DNA from: Neocallimastix lanati (nom. inval.)
Taxonomy: Eukaryota > Neocallimastigomycota > Neocallimastigomycetes > Neocallimastigales > Neocallimastigaceae
Length of the DNA: 50,527 nt
NCBI GenBank assembly: GCA_016946835.1
Contig: JACVTC010000308.1
Location: forward strand, 1 to 50,527
Direction: 5' to 3'
Shown here: piece after piece, positions 31,096 to 41,472 of the stretch
How the letters are laid out: every line of letters begins with the position of its first letter
Numbering within the stretch: the first letter of the stretch is position 1
The notes under the pieces: generated by a model
Told to the model about the DNA's origin: nothing
The model's input: only the letters and a program-made list of their open reading frames with translations
Database searches by the model: none
Translations under genes and position numbers: made by a program

Positions 31096-31456
31096 GGTTT
31101 GTTTACTTTTGTTTTGTTTATTTATTTATTTTTTTGTTTGTTTTTATTTATTTATTTTTTTTTTTTTATTTTTAATATTATATAATTACTCTTATAATTA
31201 TTATTATTATTATTATTATTGCTGTTATTATTATTATTTATTTTTTTTTTATTTTATTTTATTTTTTTTTGTTTTTTTTTTGTTTTTTTTTTTTTTTTTT
31301 TTTTTTTGTTTATTTGTTTACAATTTAATTTAATTATTTTTTTTTATATGATTTCAAACTTATTTATATATTTTAGTTATAATTATTAAAGTATTAAATG
31401 TTTTCATTAGTAATATTTACTTCGATGTAGGGTCCTGCATAGCTCGCCCACTTTCT
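31022..31456 (-). other. Element D leader with poly(A) tract (sense strand)
   Basis: Non-coding. It holds a pure 28-base T run at 31069-31096 (A in the transcript), about 48 bases upstream of gag, and further long T-rich runs to 31310. Near the LTR, TTCGATGTA (31421-31429) pairs with TACATCGAA (31465-31473) inside the LTR, enclosing a primer-site candidate TGGGCGAGCTATG (minus strand, ending at 31450). Confidence 0.6.
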
Positions 31457-31853
31457 TGGTCCATTACATCGAACTCCTAATTTATTTAAGGTAAATATTC
31501 TAATATTCCAAATAATACACAATAATTTATTATTATTAAAATATTTAATTATTTTCTCAATTATTATTTTATTTAATTATCTCTTTATTTATTATAAAAT
31601 TTTAAATCTTAATTTCTCTTGATCTCAATTTCCCCAAATTGAGATCTCACTAAATCTCGAAATTATTTTTTTATTTTTTTTTATTTTTAGTTAAACTATT
31701 TAACCTCTATTTTTAAATTAAATTATTTCTAATTTCTATATATTTTAAAAATTTAATACATTAAATTTTTGTACAACTTTACACTATATTTAAAATTATT
31801 AATATTTATTTTCCACTCTAAGGCTATATTAATTTTATGGATTTCAATCGGTC
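31457..31853 (-). repeat. Element D 5' LTR, first part
   Basis: Repeats 18911-19272 and 26063-26098. Interrupted by solo LTR I after CGGTC (31849-31853). Confidence 0.9.
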
Positions 31854-32819
31854 TGTAAAATATTTAATAATTTGAATACGTATTTAAATGTAATGTAATG
31901 TAAATTATTGTGGATAAAAATGTTTTCCAAATTTTTAATATAAATTTAAATGTATTCCAAATTATTAATTTAAATAATTTTCTCAAAAATGTATGACTAA
32001 ATTATTTGGAGAATTTACGTAACAATTACTCAGTTGAATCACGAAACTTCATAAATTAAAAAATAATTAGTCATTAATTAGTTAAATTAAAATAATTAAA
32101 GGAATATTGCCTTTTCCGTTTGTTTACAAAAACTTGCCGTTTTGTTTACTTGTCTTTTAAATTATAGAAATTCTAAAAATAAAAATAGCAAGTTGTGGTT
32201 TAGTAAATTGGTTTTCACAACTTGGCAAAATTTAAATTAAATATATGGATAGAATATATTTAATCATATAATTAATGAATTAAACTCTAAATTTTCTTCA
32301 TAGAAAATTTTAGAAAAAATTAGATAGTTTTAAATAGGATTTATATTAAAATAATTCATAACATTTCATGTAATTTATTAAATAATGTAATTGATAATAT
32401 AAAATAATATGTTTATGTAATTTATTAAAATTTATTTTGATTTAAAACTTTATTTTGAAAAAGTATAAAAAGAGTTAATTTTTCAACTATTGAACGATAG
32501 TTGGAAAATCGTATAGAATAGGAAAATTTAAATTTTATTATTAGTCTCGTAACTATTATTAGAATAGTTACTTTCTTATAAAACAATTATATTATAGTTT
32601 GTAAAATCTTAACTGCTAGTGGGAACTCCGGAAAGGACCCTGCGTTACCCAGTTAAGTGGTTGTTGAAAATTAGTTAATAAATAAAATAAATAAATAAAA
32701 GAAATTATAAAAGAAAATAATTAATTAAATAATAGAGGTTTAAGATATAGTGTTATTAGTGTAGTAAAGTTAGTTTAGAATAGCCACAAACCTAGACTTG
32801 ATAAGTACTTTATTTTACA
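31854..32819 (+). mobile_element. Solo LTR I (966 bp) inside the 5' LTR of D
   Basis: Starts TGTAAAATA and ends TATTTTACA, a perfect 9-bp inverted repeat, flanked by the duplication CGGTC (31849-31853 and 32820-32824). It contains TATAAAA (32464-32470) and a hairpin CAACTAT/ATAGTTG (32484-32503). There is no internal coding region, as expected after LTR-LTR recombination. No full relative of it is in the window. Confidence 0.85.
32464..32503 (+). promoter_or_regulatory. LTR I promoter: TATA box and hairpin
   Basis: TATAAAA is followed 13 bases later by a 7-bp stem with loop TGAACG. Confidence 0.5.
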
Positions 32820-32832
32820 CGGTCTTGTACCA
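32820..32832 (-). repeat. Element D 5' LTR, outer end
   Basis: CGGTC duplication of I followed by TTGTACCA, completing the 405-bp LTR as at 26098-26105. Confidence 0.85.
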
Positions 32833-32837
32833 ACAAC
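32833..32837. repeat. ACAAC junction between elements D and E
   Basis: Serves as right target duplication of D and left duplication of E (CAAC). Confidence 0.8.
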
Positions 32838-33072
32838 TGATAAATTTTAGAAATTATCTTAATTTTAATATAGAATTAAAAAGTGATAATTTCAATTTAT
32901 TTTAATAATAACTGTATAAGTTATTTATGAATTAAAAATGTTTTATTAAAAATAACACTAAAAATTTGGTTTATTAGAACACTTGTTTTCTAATATTTTA
33001 TTTTATAAATCTTTTATTAAAATTTATTAAACATTATAAAAATTAAAAGTGATTATTAAAATTATAAAATTA

Positions 33073-33103
<31 letters not shown>

Positions 33104-33611
33104 TTTACATGAAATATTTACAAGTATTTATATTTTTCTTTAAAATTAAACTATTTATAATTTATAAATAAAAAGAATAATTAAATAAAATAAAAGTAAT
33201 AAAATTAATAATAAAATAAATAATTAATAATAAAATAAATAAATTTGTTTATTATAAAAATAATTAAAAATATTTTGTTATTTAAATTAATAAATTTTGT
33301 TATTATAAAATTATTATTTAATTATAAAATTAATTATAAAAATTATTATAAAACTAATTATTAAAAATTAATTATTTTATTTTAAATTTAATCTTAATAT
33401 TTTTATTTTGAAAAATATATAATATTTCTTTCATATCTGAGTATTAATGTAATTTTTAAGTGTAATTTATTTGTTTTATTTAATTAATTAATTAATTAAT
33501 TTTTAAATTTTTTTTTTTTTATTTTATTAAATTATTATTAAACTTGGCTAAGGTTAGTTTCGATTTTATGTATAATATATTTTTAAGATTTATTAATTTT
33601 GTTATTTATCA
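32838..33611 (-). repeat. Element E 3' LTR (774 bp)
   Basis: Near-identical to 39370-40143; one T/C difference about 55 bases in. The inner edge is followed by only a weak purine tract (GCCGAGGAAT, minus strand). Confidence 0.93.
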
Positions 33612-33623
33612 ATTCCTCGGCGG

Positions 33624-36600
33624 TTAAGATTGAACTTCGTCCCTTGAAGTTAATTCTTTTTCTGTAATGATATAAGGAAAAACATTTTTAATATGTACAT
33701 TTCGATCAAGAAGTTTTCCTGTTTGAGGATCTTCGAGGACAACTGTATTGAATTTTTGTTTGTTAACTACTTTATATGGTCCATAAAAGTAAGGATTTAA
33801 TTTACTTCTTCCAATTAATCTTATCATCACGTAATCTCCGGGTTTATAATTTTTCTTTAGTGATTTCGATAGTCCAATGCGATGTTCCCAATATTGATTT
33901 GCGTAATCCGAATATTCTGTTGCTTGTTTCACCCAATTCTGATGTCTTAGGAATCTTCTAAAAATATATTCTTCATCTGTTTCATTTGGATCTTTGTAAA
34001 TATCTGGAAACATTACTTCTAATGGCCAGGTGTCTTTTCTCCCATAAAGTAATTCAAAGCTGCTAAATTTTGTTTTGGAATTTTTTGTTGTTCTAAGAGC
34101 CCAAAGTGCGGATGGTAAATATTCATCCCATTCACTTTCGTTTTCAATTAAGAGTCTTAGAATTTTCTCTACTTCTCTATTACGGTTTTCAATCATACCA
34201 TTTGATTCTGGATGATGTGGAGATACAAAGTGCACCCATGACCCATAAAGATCGATCATCATTTTAGTAATATCTGATGCGAACGAACTTCCATTATCTG
34301 TAACAATTATTTCTGGAGGACCATGTCTTGATATAACTTCAGTTAAAAATTTTATAACTTCTTCAGTCTTTGTGTTTGGAATGGCTTTAGCTTCAACCCA
34401 TTTTGTGAAGTAGTCAACCAATGTAATAATATACATATTTCCATTTTTAGTAATTGGAAGAGGACCAATCGTATCAAGTCCAACACGAGTAAATGGTTGT
34501 TCAACTGGTGTTACATTATCTGCAGTGTTTTTTGGGATTGGTTTTGGTCTACAAAGTTGACATTTTCTGCAAGATTTGATCCACATCCTAACGTCATTCC
34601 AAATGCCGGGCCAATAATATGAATTTAGTATTCTGTTTACAGTTTTTTCGGCTCCTTCATGTCCTACAGAATGAGCACGATTAATTATATCCTTTTTGTC
34701 TTCATCACGGTAGATAACTTTTAAATAAGTATCATCTTTCTTATAATATAAGATGTTATCAACAACTTGATAATTCTTAGTGAAGTATTTGATTATTCCT
34801 TCTGGTAGGTTTAAATCTTTTGGATTAAGATCAGCTAAAATTGTATTAATACATTTTATAATATCTTCGCTGTCTTTTGAAGGTAGTCTTGAAAGAGCGT
34901 CTGCGAAAACATTTTTCTTTCCTTTTTCATATTTTAGTTCAATTTTATATTTGTTAAATTCTTCTATCCAACGCATGTGTCTTCCTTTATTTGGAATAGT
35001 ATTTTTGTAAAATCCTAAGAGTGGTTTATGATCCGTAATGAATATAGTTGGTTTCTTGTTACTAATTAAGTACTGACGGAATTTTTGGATTGCGTAATTA
35101 ATAGCCAAACCTTCAAGATCAGTTACAGAGTAATTTCTTTCTGGAGGTGATAAAGTACGACTTACACAACAAATTGGGTGTTCCAATTTGTCTTCCTCCA
35201 CCTGTAAGAGGACAGCACCGATACCTTGAGTAGAGGCGTCTGTTCTAACTATAAATTCTTTATCAAAGTCAGGATAACATAATATAGGGTCAGACAATAA
35301 ACAGTGACGTATGTCTTCAAAAGCTTCATTACGATCAGAAGTCCATATATATGGTTGATTTTTCTTAAGTAGTTTAAAAAGAGAGTCAGCTCTTATAGAG
35401 AAATTTTGTATAAATTTTCTGTAATAACTAGCAAGACCAAGGAAAGACCTGAGTTCATTAACATTTTTGGGAGCTTCCCAAAGGGCTATACTTTGAACTT
35501 TAGAAGGAACAGTTTTTAAACCATTAGGGGTAAGAACATGACCTAAGACTTCAATTGATTCTTGGAAAAATTTGCATTTTTGAAGATTGAGGGAGAGATT
35601 ATACTTGGAGAATATTTCAAATACTTGTTTTAAATGTTCAAGATGTTCTTCAATAGAAGTAGAATATACAACTATGTCATCGATGTAAACGAATAAGCAT
35701 TTACCAATAAGGGGTAAAAGGATTCTGTTCATCTCCCTTTGAAAGGTAGCGGGAGCATTAGTTAAACCGAAAGGCATAACAACAAAATTATAGTTTCCAA
35801 ATTTTGTTGTGAAAGAAGTTTTTTCGATATCTCTGGGATTCATTGGGATTTGGTGATAACCCGAATATAAGTCAAGGGCTGAAAATATTTTAGCACCTCT
35901 AACTGAAGAGACAAGTTCATCGATGAAAGGGAGTGCATATGAATCTTTAATAGTGATTTCATTAAGCCTTCTGTAATCTATACATAGTCTCCATTTCCCA
36001 TTTTTCTTTCTGACTAATAAAACAGGAAATGACCAAGGGGAATGGGAGGGAATAATTAAGCCTTTATTAAGTAAGGATATAATTTCTTCTTTTAGAATAT
36101 CAGAATGCTCTTTTGATAATTTATAAGGTTTTAGCTTAATAGGTTTTTCAGTAGTAGTAATTATTGAATGTGGTTCAAGGTTAGCAGTTGTTAGCTGACT
36201 TAGTGATGTTGCCATACAGTTTTTGTATTGATTAATAAGACTTTCAAATTTTGATTTAACTTTATCTGGAACGGAATTGAGAATTTCGTTTAAGGTAGAG
36301 TTAAATTCACGAATTTCTTCATCTTCTTTAGATACATAAATAGCATTCATTAAGGGAATATTATTTGTATTATTTGAGTTAATTATCTGGATTATCTTTT
36401 TAAGACCTTTTCTTGTTTTCTGATATATGAAATCATCATCTGGATCAATAAGTAATCTATATTTCTTTTGGATACTTCTTCCAAAAATAATATCAAAGTA
36501 TGGATTATCTTGATTTATAATATAAAATTTTTCATAAATGTTGCAAGAATCATTAATGTTAATTTTCAATGGAACATAGTATTTAGTAGGTACTGTAGAT

Positions 36601-37502
36601 CCATTTGCTAAAGTAATATTTTGTTCTATTATATCTTCTTCAATTTTCACATCATTAAATTTATTTAAACATCCTGTTGTTATAACATTTACATTTGCTC
36701 CTGTATCGTAAAGAATTTTTAAAAATACTTCTTTCGTTTTTCCAATGAAGATTGGAATAGGAATATTATAAAGAGAGCATAATACATTTTCTATCTTTGG
36801 CTTACAACCTTGTCCTAATTCCTTCCTAAGAGTAGGACTAATAGAAAGTAATTGTGCAAGACTAATTTTCGGAAACAAGTTGTTGGCTTCCTTAATTATA
36901 CTAAATTTATTACCTGATTCTAACATTTGTATATCTGTCATACTTCTTTTTCTGGTTTGTTTAGTTTGACTGAGAGATTGACTATGTGTTAGAACGTCTT
37001 TGGTATTATTTTCATTATTTATTTTTCTATGTTCATCAATTATGTTAATTACATTATTTTTATTATTTCCATTATTACTTTCATTATTATTTCCATTATT
37101 GATTTCTGAATTATTTTTCATTTCAGAATCTTTTGTATTTTCCTTTGTATTATATGGTTCATCAATAATAATTTCCTCATTATCATTTAATTCATGGTCA
37201 TTTTGTTTTTCATTATTAAGTTCTTCACTTATTTTTCTTCTTCTTGTATTCCTAATTGCTTTCTTTTGTTGTTTAACTTTCTTAATATTTGGTTGATTGA
37301 GAATGGATGGTTTAACTATACTTTTATTATTTTGAGAGATTTTATTCTTATCCAAAGTACTTGTAGGCACTTTCTTTTTCTGGGCTACATTAATTTGAGG
37401 GATTTGATTATTTTCGTTATTAAGGTAATTTATTGATTGATTTGATGATGCAATTTTAATTATTTTGGGAGATTGCTTACTCCCATAATTTAATTTAAAC
37501 AT
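33624..37502 (-). CDS. Element E Pol: protease-RT-RNase H-integrase
   Basis: 1292 residues. An Asn/Lys-rich N-terminal 190 residues precede a canonical retropepsin LYDTGAN (about 267). RT GKWRLCIDYRR (about 502) and YIDDIVVYS (about 607). RNase H RTDASTQGIG (about 754) and DALSRL. Integrase HHCC (944-980) and DDE in VGLDTIGP, TDNGSSF and HPESNGMIENRN. The tail has GPYKVV, KFNTVVLEDP and RNVHIKN, without a chromodomain. It overlaps gag by 13 bases in the -1 frame, so the ATG at 37502 may be incidental and Gag-Pol is probably made by frameshifting. Frame intact. Confidence 0.94.
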   Translation of the reverse strand: MFKLNYGSKQSPKIIKIASSNQSINYLNNENNQIPQINVAQKKKVPTSTLDKNKISQNNKSIVKPSILNQPNIKKVKQQKKAIRNTRRRKISEELNNEKQNDHELNDNEEIIIDEPYNTKENTKDSEMKNNSEINNGNNNESNNGNNKNNVINIIDEHRKINNENNTKDVLTHSQSLSQTKQTRKRSMTDIQMLESGNKFSIIKEANNLFPKISLAQLLSISPTLRKELGQGCKPKIENVLCSLYNIPIPIFIGKTKEVFLKILYDTGANVNVITTGCLNKFNDVKIEEDIIEQNITLANGSTVPTKYYVPLKININDSCNIYEKFYIINQDNPYFDIIFGRSIQKKYRLLIDPDDDFIYQKTRKGLKKIIQIINSNNTNNIPLMNAIYVSKEDEEIREFNSTLNEILNSVPDKVKSKFESLINQYKNCMATSLSQLTTANLEPHSIITTTEKPIKLKPYKLSKEHSDILKEEIISLLNKGLIIPSHSPWSFPVLLVRKKNGKWRLCIDYRRLNEITIKDSYALPFIDELVSSVRGAKIFSALDLYSGYHQIPMNPRDIEKTSFTTKFGNYNFVVMPFGLTNAPATFQREMNRILLPLIGKCLFVYIDDIVVYSTSIEEHLEHLKQVFEIFSKYNLSLNLQKCKFFQESIEVLGHVLTPNGLKTVPSKVQSIALWEAPKNVNELRSFLGLASYYRKFIQNFSIRADSLFKLLKKNQPYIWTSDRNEAFEDIRHCLLSDPILCYPDFDKEFIVRTDASTQGIGAVLLQVEEDKLEHPICCVSRTLSPPERNYSVTDLEGLAINYAIQKFRQYLISNKKPTIFITDHKPLLGFYKNTIPNKGRHMRWIEEFNKYKIELKYEKGKKNVFADALSRLPSKDSEDIIKCINTILADLNPKDLNLPEGIIKYFTKNYQVVDNILYYKKDDTYLKVIYRDEDKKDIINRAHSVGHEGAEKTVNRILNSYYWPGIWNDVRMWIKSCRKCQLCRPKPIPKNTADNVTPVEQPFTRVGLDTIGPLPITKNGNMYIITLVDYFTKWVEAKAIPNTKTEEVIKFLTEVISRHGPPEIIVTDNGSSFASDITKMMIDLYGSWVHFVSPHHPESNGMIENRNREVEKILRLLIENESEWDEYLPSALWALRTTKNSKTKFSSFELLYGRKDTWPLEVMFPDIYKDPNETDEEYIFRRFLRHQNWVKQATEYSDYANQYWEHRIGLSKSLKKNYKPGDYVMIRLIGRSKLNPYFYGPYKVVNKQKFNTVVLEDPQTGKLLDRNVHIKNVFPYIITEKELTSRDEVQS

Positions 37503-38470
37503 TCTTCTTCTAATTCAGGGCAATCATCTTTAACATGACCTATTCTTTGACAATTTAAACATACATTGATTTTTAAATCAGCAAGTTTCTGAGTTATTTC
37601 TTGCAATTCATCATCTTGGAGTTGTGTAGGTTTCAATGTGATTTTTCTATTTTCAACATTTTGATTAATATAATTATGAGTAGGTTTTATATTATTATTA
37701 TATTTTTGGTAATTATTGTTGTGACTATTATTTATATTATTATTCTTATTATTAAATGAATTATTTTTATTATAAGTACTTGTATAATATGTTCCATAAT
37801 TATTTTGAGTGTTAGATTTTATTTTTCTTTTGTTTGGTTCTCCTTTATCTTTAGACCTATTTGATTCTACTAATTTATATATCTTCTCCTTTTTAGACGT
37901 TATTTGCATTGCATCTTTTAAGTTTTGCGGTTCTGCTTCTAATAAAGCCTCATAGGTTTTAGTTAAAGTCCGAAATGCATTAATATAATAAGAGATTATA
38001 ACTTCCTTATTTAAATCAATTCTAATTTTATTTAAAAGTGTTTCAAACCTTATGTTGAATTCTGCAACACTTTCACCTTTCTTAATTGTAGCTGTTGAAA
38101 GTTCTAATAACCTTGAATTTTTAGGAAGAGGACCCTTGTAATGTTCCTGTAATTTACTTATAATGGTATCATATTTATCTGGGGTAGTTTTATTTAATGA
38201 ATTTATTACTATCTTTCTTGCAATACCAGTAGTAATTGAAATTAAACATTCTATCTTTTCTTCTTCGTCAATTTTATTGGAATTACACCAACGAGTATAT
38301 GAGAAATTCCAATCATCAAATTCTACAGTCGGTTGACCTAATATAGGAATTCTGTTGAAATTAATTGATTTTAAATCGGACATTTTACTCTGGAATTTAG
38401 AAGTATTTTTGTTTTTTTCTTTAATATAATTTATATACTTTATTTTATATAATAATTTATTCGCTAACAA
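37490..38470 (-). CDS. Element E Gag
   Basis: Open for 326 residues. The ATG at 38383 (MSDLKSINFNRIPILG) is a likely start because the preceding 29 residues are low-complexity, giving about 297 residues. A gag capsid region is followed by an Asn-rich stretch (NNKNNNINNSHNNN) and a C-terminal CCHC knuckle CLNCQRIGHVKDDC. The stop at 37490-37492 lies inside the overlap with pol, immediately after a slippery heptamer. Confidence 0.9.
   Translation of the reverse strand: MLANKLLYKIKYINYIKEKNKNTSKFQSKMSDLKSINFNRIPILGQPTVEFDDWNFSYTRWCNSNKIDEEEKIECLISITTGIARKIVINSLNKTTPDKYDTIISKLQEHYKGPLPKNSRLLELSTATIKKGESVAEFNIRFETLLNKIRIDLNKEVIISYYINAFRTLTKTYEALLEAEPQNLKDAMQITSKKEKIYKLVESNRSKDKGEPNKRKIKSNTQNNYGTYYTSTYNKNNSFNNKNNNINNSHNNNYQKYNNNIKPTHNYINQNVENRKITLKPTQLQDDELQEITQKLADLKINVCLNCQRIGHVKDDCPELEEECLN
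37493..37499 (-). promoter_or_regulatory. Programmed -1 frameshift site TTTAAAT, element E
   Basis: Gag codons TGT TTA AAT TAA contain T-TTA-AAT, and the -1 frame continues as pol. Confidence 0.75.
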
Positions 38471-38590
38471 AATATTTATATATTTAAATTTAATTATTTA
38501 ATCAAATTTTTAATTAATTAAAATTTTATATATTCAATTTCAATATATTTATTCATTCACTTATTATACGTTTCTTTAATTAGTTATTAT

Positions 38591-38635
<45 letters not shown>

Positions 38636-39350
38636 TTATTTATTTAAGAACCTCGAATTATATATGTAGCAGTAATAGATTTTCTTGGCGTTCTGATTAT
38701 ATTTTCGACCTCATTAGACTCTACTTACTCTCTTGTGCTGTTTTCATTCGACTGGTTATAAAGTTTTCCGTTTCTCTGGATCTCTCACCAAAGTATCGAT
38801 ATAACCAATCAATTACTCTCCAGTACAATTTTCAGTTCTGTCTAACCTCTACTCTCTATAATCAGGACCCAATACTCTCTCTTGCTACTCTAATTTATAT
38901 CTTATTAATCGCGACCTAGAGTCAAGCTCCAATAGTTTATGATTAATAAAATATAAACCTATATAATTCTTTAAAATTAAAATAGAATTTTTTTTTTTTT
39001 TTTTTTTTTTTTTCAAAATATTATCTATCGTTTCCTTTCCTTATATTTGTCGTTCTTTTCCTATTTATTTATTATTTTCTTCTTAATATAAATGGCTTTC
39101 TTCCCAATATTAATTTAATTTCTATTTATTATATTATTATTATATTATTATATATATATACATATATATATATATTTTATTTTTAATTTTAAATTATGAA
39201 TTTTTATACTAGTTCATACTCTAGTTTTAATTTTTAATTATTATTATATAATAAATATTATTTATCCTTTATTTTATTATTATGAATTTTTATACTAGTT
39301 CATACTCTAGTGTTAATAAATAATACTTATTAATAATAAGTTAGCTGCCT
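38471..39350 (-). other. Element E leader
   Basis: Non-coding leader. It includes a pure T run of 41 at 38593-38633 (A in the transcript), four copies of TACTCTC (38726, 38814, 38850, 38873; GAGAGTA in the sense strand), an 8-bp inverted repeat TGGTTATA/TATAACCA (38753-38760 with 38800-38807), and a second T run near 38991-39013. Confidence 0.65.
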
Positions 39351-39368
39351 CTCCGGTTCGAAGGACCA
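39351..39368 (-). other. Primer-binding site of element E, tRNA-Tyr
   Basis: Plus strand CTCCGGTTCGAAGGACCA, one base from the LTR. It resembles the 3' end of eukaryotic tRNA-Tyr as I recall it (acceptor CCTTCGA pairing, CCA end), with one pyrimidine difference. Confidence 0.7.
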
Positions 39369-39369
39369 C

Positions 39370-39604
39370 TGATAAATTTTAGAAATTATCTTAATTTTAA
39401 TATAGAATTAAAAAGTGATAATTTCAATTTACTTTAATAATAACTGTATAAGTTATTTATGAATTAAAAATGTTTTATTAAAAATAACACTAAAAATTTG
39501 GTTTATTAGAACACTTGTTTTCTAATATTTTATTTTATAAATCTTTTATTAAAATTTATTAAACATTATAAAAATTAAAAGTGATTATTAAAATTATAAA
39601 ATTA

Positions 39605-39635
<31 letters not shown>

Positions 39636-40143
39636 TTTACATGAAATATTTACAAGTATTTATATTTTTCTTTAAAATTAAACTATTTATAATTTATAAA
39701 TAAAAAGAATAATTAAATAAAATAAAAGTAATAAAATTAATAATAAAATAAATAATTAATAATAAAATAAATAAATTTGTTTATTATAAAAATAATTAAA
39801 AATATTTTGTTATTTAAATTAATAAATTTTGTTATTATAAAATTATTATTTAATTATAAAATTAATTATAAAAATTATTATAAAACTAATTATTAAAAAT
39901 TAATTATTTTATTTTAAATTTAATCTTAATATTTTTATTTTGAAAAATATATAATATTTCTTTCATATCTGAGTATTAATGTAATTTTTAAGTGTAATTT
40001 ATTTGTTTTATTTAATTAATTAATTAATTAATTTTTAAATTTTTTTTTTTTTATTTTATTAAATTATTATTAAACTTGGCTAAGGTTAGTTTCGATTTTA
40101 TGTATAATATATTTTTAAGATTTATTAATTTTGTTATTTATCA
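39370..40143 (-). repeat. Element E 5' LTR (774 bp)
   Basis: TGATAA...TTATCA ends; followed by CAAC (40144-40147). Confidence 0.93.
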
Positions 40144-40147
40144 CAAC
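40144..40147. repeat. CAAC junction between E and LTR X copy 1
   Basis: Four bases separate two perfect LTR ends (TTATCA and TGATAC). Confidence 0.85.
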
Positions 40148-40806
40148 TGATACAGAACATTTAAAATATTCCATATCTAGTTATTTATTTATTTGGTCGT
40201 TTCTCTAGGGAATTATGACACAATAATATATTCTAATAAATATAAGAAAATAATTTATAATAATAATGTTTTATAATAATATTTTGTTCTTTATTTATTT
40301 TTATAATTTTACTCTTACATACATAATAATTTATTATTACATTCTCTTAATTTTATATAATTGTTAAAATAATTAATTAATATTATATTTTTATTAAACA
40401 TATCTCTTTAACTATTAATTTCCTAATAACTTTATTTAAAAATACAATTTCATTATTAAATATATTTAACTATTAATATTTAAAATATATTTCCTGAATA
40501 AAATATAATTATCAATATTTATAATATAATTCCTAAAACTATATAATTCTCAAAATAATATTTAAAATATAAAATAAAACTTATTAATAATAATGATGAA
40601 TTAATTTATTATCATAATAATAGAATCATTAATAATATAATTTATCTATTTTTAATTATGACAAAAGAATTAACCATGCTTTTAAAAATAATTATTTGAA
40701 TTAACTATATATAAATTATTTTAATTATTATAACCAATAATATTTATACAATATTTCTAACCTAAATTTCTTACCTAAATCTTATTTTTATAGTGGTATC
40801 GTATCA
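40148..40806. mobile_element. Solo LTR X, copy 1 (659 bp)
   Basis: Ends TGATAC and GTATCA form a perfect 6-bp inverted repeat. It lies between CAAC on the left (40144-40147) and CAAC on the right (40807-40810). No coding content. Orientation undetermined. Confidence 0.85.
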
Positions 40807-40810
40807 CAAC

Positions 40811-41468
40811 TGATACAGAACATTTAAAATATTCCATATCTAGTTATTTATTTATTTGGCCGTTTCTCTAGGGAATTATGACACAATAATATATTCTAAT
40901 AAATATAAGAAAATAATTTATAATAATAATGTTTTATAATAATATTTTGTTCTTTATTTATTTTTATAATTTTATTTTTACATACATAATAATTTATTAT
41001 TACATTCTCTTAATTTTATATAATTGTTAAAATAATTAATTAATATTATATTTTTATTAAACATATCTCTTTAACTATTAATTTCCTAATAACTTTATTT
41101 AAAAATACAATTTCATTATTAAATATATTTAACTATTAATATTTAAAATATATTTCCTGAATAAAATATAATTATCAATATTTATAATATAATTCCTAAA
41201 ACTATATAATTCTCAAAATAATATTTAAAATATAAAATAAAACTTATTAATAATAATGATGAATTAATTTATTATCATAATAATAGAATCATTATTAATA
41301 TAATTTATCTATTTTAATTATGATAAAAGAATTAACCATGCTTTTAAAAATAATTATTTGAATTAACTATATATAAATTATTTTAATTATTATAACCAAT
41401 AATATTTATACAATATTTCTAACCTAAATTTCTTACCTAAATCTTATTTTTATAGTGGTATCGTATCA
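40811..41468. mobile_element. Solo LTR X, copy 2 (658 bp)
   Basis: About 99% like copy 1 (a handful of substitutions and one indel), same ends, flanked by CAAC on both sides (40807-40810 and 41469-41472). Confidence 0.85.
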
Positions 41469-41472
41469 CAAC

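Larger units (their letters stand above)
18911..32832 (-). mobile_element. Element D: Ty3/gypsy retrotransposon with two later insertions in its LTRs
   Basis: LTRs of 405 bp once insertions are removed: left 18911-19272 plus 26063-26105, right 31457-31853 plus 32825-32832, the same length and identical by eye. The internal part (26106-31456) has intact gag and pol in a -1 frameshift relation. H sits in the left LTR and I in the right LTR, each with its own 5-bp duplication. Confidence 0.88.
32838..40143 (-). mobile_element. Element E: complete Ty3/gypsy retrotransposon
   Basis: LTRs 32838-33611 and 39370-40143 (774 bp each) with terminal TGATAA/TTATCA and one visible mismatch, flanked by CAAC on both sides. 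Intact gag and pol overlap in the -1 relation. The primer site matches tRNA-Tyr. Probably autonomous and recent. Confidence 0.93.

Noticed and set aside
31094-31333. Hydrophobic plus-strand frame
   Set aside because: Product of poly-T runs in the D leader; not membrane protein evidence.
31431-31450. tRNA-Pro primer site for D
   Set aside because: Part of the acceptor matches what I recall of a fungal tRNA-Pro, but bases next to CCA are missing, so no tRNA was assigned.
33066-33105. AAT trinucleotide runs in E LTR as a special element
   Set aside because: Simple repeat present identically in both LTR copies; ordinary for this base composition.
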